Shown here one piece after another: positions 3,740-5,379 of a stretch of 5,379 nt of DNA. The notes under the pieces are model-generated. The model was not told the origin of the DNA. It saw only the letters and a list, made by a program, of their open reading frames with translations, and searched no databases. The DNA lies in NCBI GenBank assembly GCA_030622265.1, contig JAUXGG010000144.1, positions 1 through 5,379 of the forward strand, read 5' to 3'. Source of the stretch: Candidatus Eiseniibacteriota bacterium (lineage in GTDB: Bacteria > Arandabacterota > Arandabacteria > Arandabacterales > Arandabacteraceae). Made by a program: the position numbers and the translations under genes. Position 1 is the first letter of the stretch, and each line of letters begins with the position of its first letter.

Positions 3740-5379
3740 TTACCGGACCACGACCACCTTCCGGCAGATGGCGACCTCGCTGGTTCTCAAGGACAGCAGA
3801 TAGATACCGGGGGCTACCCTGCCCTCAGAGCCTGCATCCGGATTCCAGGTTATGCTATGGGTACCGGGGTTCATCAGCTCCGGAGGGCGTCGCCAAACGA
3901 GGCGTCCGAGGACGTCGTGCACCGATATCAATACCTCTGACTGATACGGCACCCGGAAGCGCACGCGTGCCGATCCTCTAACGGGATTGGGTGAAATGCT
4001 CAAGGTCCCAACCAGTCTTTCACGCTCGCCCCAGTCGGGTACCGCGGCCAGGTGGAGGGGATCGCGTCTCTTATAGTATATTTCGCCATTCCAGTCACGC
4101 CCGTCCCACCAGATTGTGTGCAATCCCCCATCCGGCCCGACAGCCAGAGAGGGGTTTCTCGACTCACGCGGGGCATCGGTCAGACGAATGGCGAAGCCCC
4201 GGGTCTCACCGTCGAAGACCATATAGTAGATGTCTTCATACGTAGAGCGTTGGTGTGCCCACACGATATGGACATTGCCGCTGTCATCCACGGCCACAGA
4301 GGATAAGAACTGATCATCCTGTACCTGGGTTATCCTCACTTCAGGGTCCCAAGCCAAACCGTTGTACCTTCTGTAGAAAACGTCATAGCCGTATTGGCCC
4401 CAGTCCCGCTCGTCGTGCCAGGCTACGTGCACCCTGTCTTGGCTATCAACGGCGATACTCGGTCCGTATACGTGATAAGTGTCGGCAAGCGTCTCGGTAT
4501 CGCTCCAGACGGTCCCGTCGAATTCCTTATAGCGAAGGTAGTAGGCACTTGAATACCATACAACATGGACATGATCGAAGCTATCCACCGCGACCGCCGG
4601 TGTCCCGCACCCTGTCTCATAAGGTTGGAGCTTCTCCTCCGGCAACCATGTTGAACCGTCATGAAGCCGGAAGTAGATCCGACTGGTCGTGCCCCGGTCA
4701 TCCTGCCAGACCACATAGATGTTCCCGCTCGGGCCGATGGCTATGGATGGATTCCTGGAATCGCCTGTGGCATCGGTAAGTCTCTCATCAGCGCTCCAGG
4801 AAAAACCGTCGTGGTACTTATAGTAAATCTCGTAGTTGCCGTGCGTATAATCGGCCCAAACGATGTGAGGATTGCCGGAACTATCGAGAGCCAGTGCGGG
4901 CCAATCAGACGCTACGTTGTCCGCCGTGAGGTGTTCATCCGGCCACCAGACGTCCCCCTCGCAAGTCTTGTAGAAGATCTCGGTGTCACCGTCGCGCTTG
5001 TCGTACCATACGATGTGTATCTTGCCCTGATCGTCGATGGCTATGCACCGTCCGTTAGGTGGCGATGGTCTTGACCTCTCAGGGGCACGCGTAAGCCTGA
5101 GGTCCTCACTCCATACGCCGGGAAGAACCTCGAATCCCGAGAACAGGGTATCCGCCCGACCGTCCGGGTGGGAAACAACGAGATTCCACCAGCCCGGTGT
5201 GGCACATCCGAAACTCACGTCACAGGTGATGGTAGGTGGGGATTCGGCAACGACATTGAAAGCTTCGATCGTGGGCTCGCCCGCTCTCTTGAAAACCACT
5301 TCGGTCTCATCCCTGAATCCGTTTCCGACCAGGGATGAAATATGAACGCCGTCATAGGCCGGACACGTATTCGGATAGA
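3740..5379 (-). CDS. Secreted IPT/TIG plus seven-bladed propeller protein with a C-terminal sorting domain, 5' end cut by the window edge
   Basis: The frame is open from the right edge (first whole codon at 5377) to TAA at 3742-3740, giving 545 visible residues. A GTG at 5299 is not the start, because the coding sequence and its IPT/TIG domain continue through it. Residues 1-87 match an IPT/TIG fold (GVHISSLVGNGF, then PGWWNLVVSHPDG). Seven blades follow, each with an inner strand like GNIYVVW or GNVHIVW, beginning at residues 118, 168, 218, 268, 314, 367 and 417. Each is followed by a D-G-x-x-W turn or a relative of it, as in sialidase/BNR-like or TolB-like propellers. Residues 460-545 form a FlgD-like/type IX sorting domain: ISPNP, VHDVLGRLVW, PGIYLLSL and a basic end RKVVVVR. 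In known systems this domain directs export through the type IX machinery. No sialidase catalytic set is evident; carbohydrate or protein binding is inference. Confidence 0.9.
   Translation of the reverse strand, partial: YPNTCPAYDGVHISSLVGNGFRDETEVVFKRAGEPTIEAFNVVAESPPTITCDVSFGCATPGWWNLVVSHPDGRADTLFSGFEVLPGVWSEDLRLTRAPERSRPSPPNGRCIAIDDQGKIHIVWYDKRDGDTEIFYKTCEGDVWWPDEHLTADNVASDWPALALDSSGNPHIVWADYTHGNYEIYYKYHDGFSWSADERLTDATGDSRNPSIAIGPSGNIYVVWQDDRGTTSRIYFRLHDGSTWLPEEKLQPYETGCGTPAVAVDSFDHVHVVWYSSAYYLRYKEFDGTVWSDTETLADTYHVYGPSIAVDSQDRVHVAWHDERDWGQYGYDVFYRRYNGLAWDPEVRITQVQDDQFLSSVAVDDSGNVHIVWAHQRSTYEDIYYMVFDGETRGFAIRLTDAPRESRNPSLAVGPDGGLHTIWWDGRDWNGEIYYKRRDPLHLAAVPDWGERERLVGTLSISPNPVRGSARVRFRVPYQSEVLISVHDVLGRLVWRRPPELMNPGTHSITWNPDAGSEGRVAPGIYLLSLRTSEVAICRKVVVVR

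Noticed and set aside
4255..4779. A 174-codon plus-strand reading frame within the propeller gene
   Set aside because: Arg/Ser-rich antisense frame; the minus strand encodes clear propeller blades across the same bases.
3740..5299. GTG at 5299 as the true start of the propeller protein
   Set aside because: The frame stays open to the window edge and the upstream residues complete the IPT/TIG domain, so the gene starts outside the window.

Overview
The window looks like a chromosomal stretch of a Gram-negative-type bacterium with moderately high GC and a standard genetic code (TAA, TAG and TGA are all used as stops). Every gene that can be supported encodes an exported or membrane-anchored product. 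The strongest taxonomic hint is the rightmost gene: an IPT/TIG domain, a seven-bladed propeller and a C-terminal type IX secretion/FlgD-like sorting domain. That architecture is typical of Bacteroidota relatives and of little-cultured phyla such as candidate division WOR-3 or Eisenbacteria. The exact lineage is inference. No rRNA, tRNA, CRISPR array, transposase or phage gene is visible.

Layout, left to right. Positions 1-935 (minus) hold a secreted DUF11-type protein cut by the left edge; it has a good Shine-Dalgarno and a TATAAT box. Positions 1044-1121 are copy A of a 78-nt dispersed repeat. Positions 1130-2041 (minus) encode a secreted protein with a possible Cys-His-Asp papain-like peptidase triad and a TWGSIKKMYR C-terminus, with its own promoter at 2065-2094. 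Copy B of the repeat is at 2140-2217, followed by about 200 bp with no gene. Positions 2503-2949 (plus) encode a small secreted Ig-like protein with a clear promoter (TTGACA-N17-TATTCT); a degenerate direct repeat flanks it. Positions 3099-3242 (minus) encode a 47-aa signal-peptide or membrane peptide with a perfect Shine-Dalgarno. Copy C of the repeat is at 3408-3485. Positions 3512-3565 hold an apparent gene remnant that keeps only the TWGAIKGIYK tail. Positions 3740-5379 (minus) are the C-terminal 545 residues of the propeller protein, cut by the right edge.

The genes do not form a recognisable metabolic pathway. They look like a surface or secretome island whose genes are separately promoted rather than one tight operon. 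The unexplained structure lies between the genes: three gap-free copies of a repeat with two adjacent hairpins, one of which shows a paired compensatory change. At least two copies directly follow a TWGxIK-tail sequence, and all three lie upstream of a signal-peptide gene. This suggests that 3' ends plus intergenic DNA have been duplicated or exchanged as a module.
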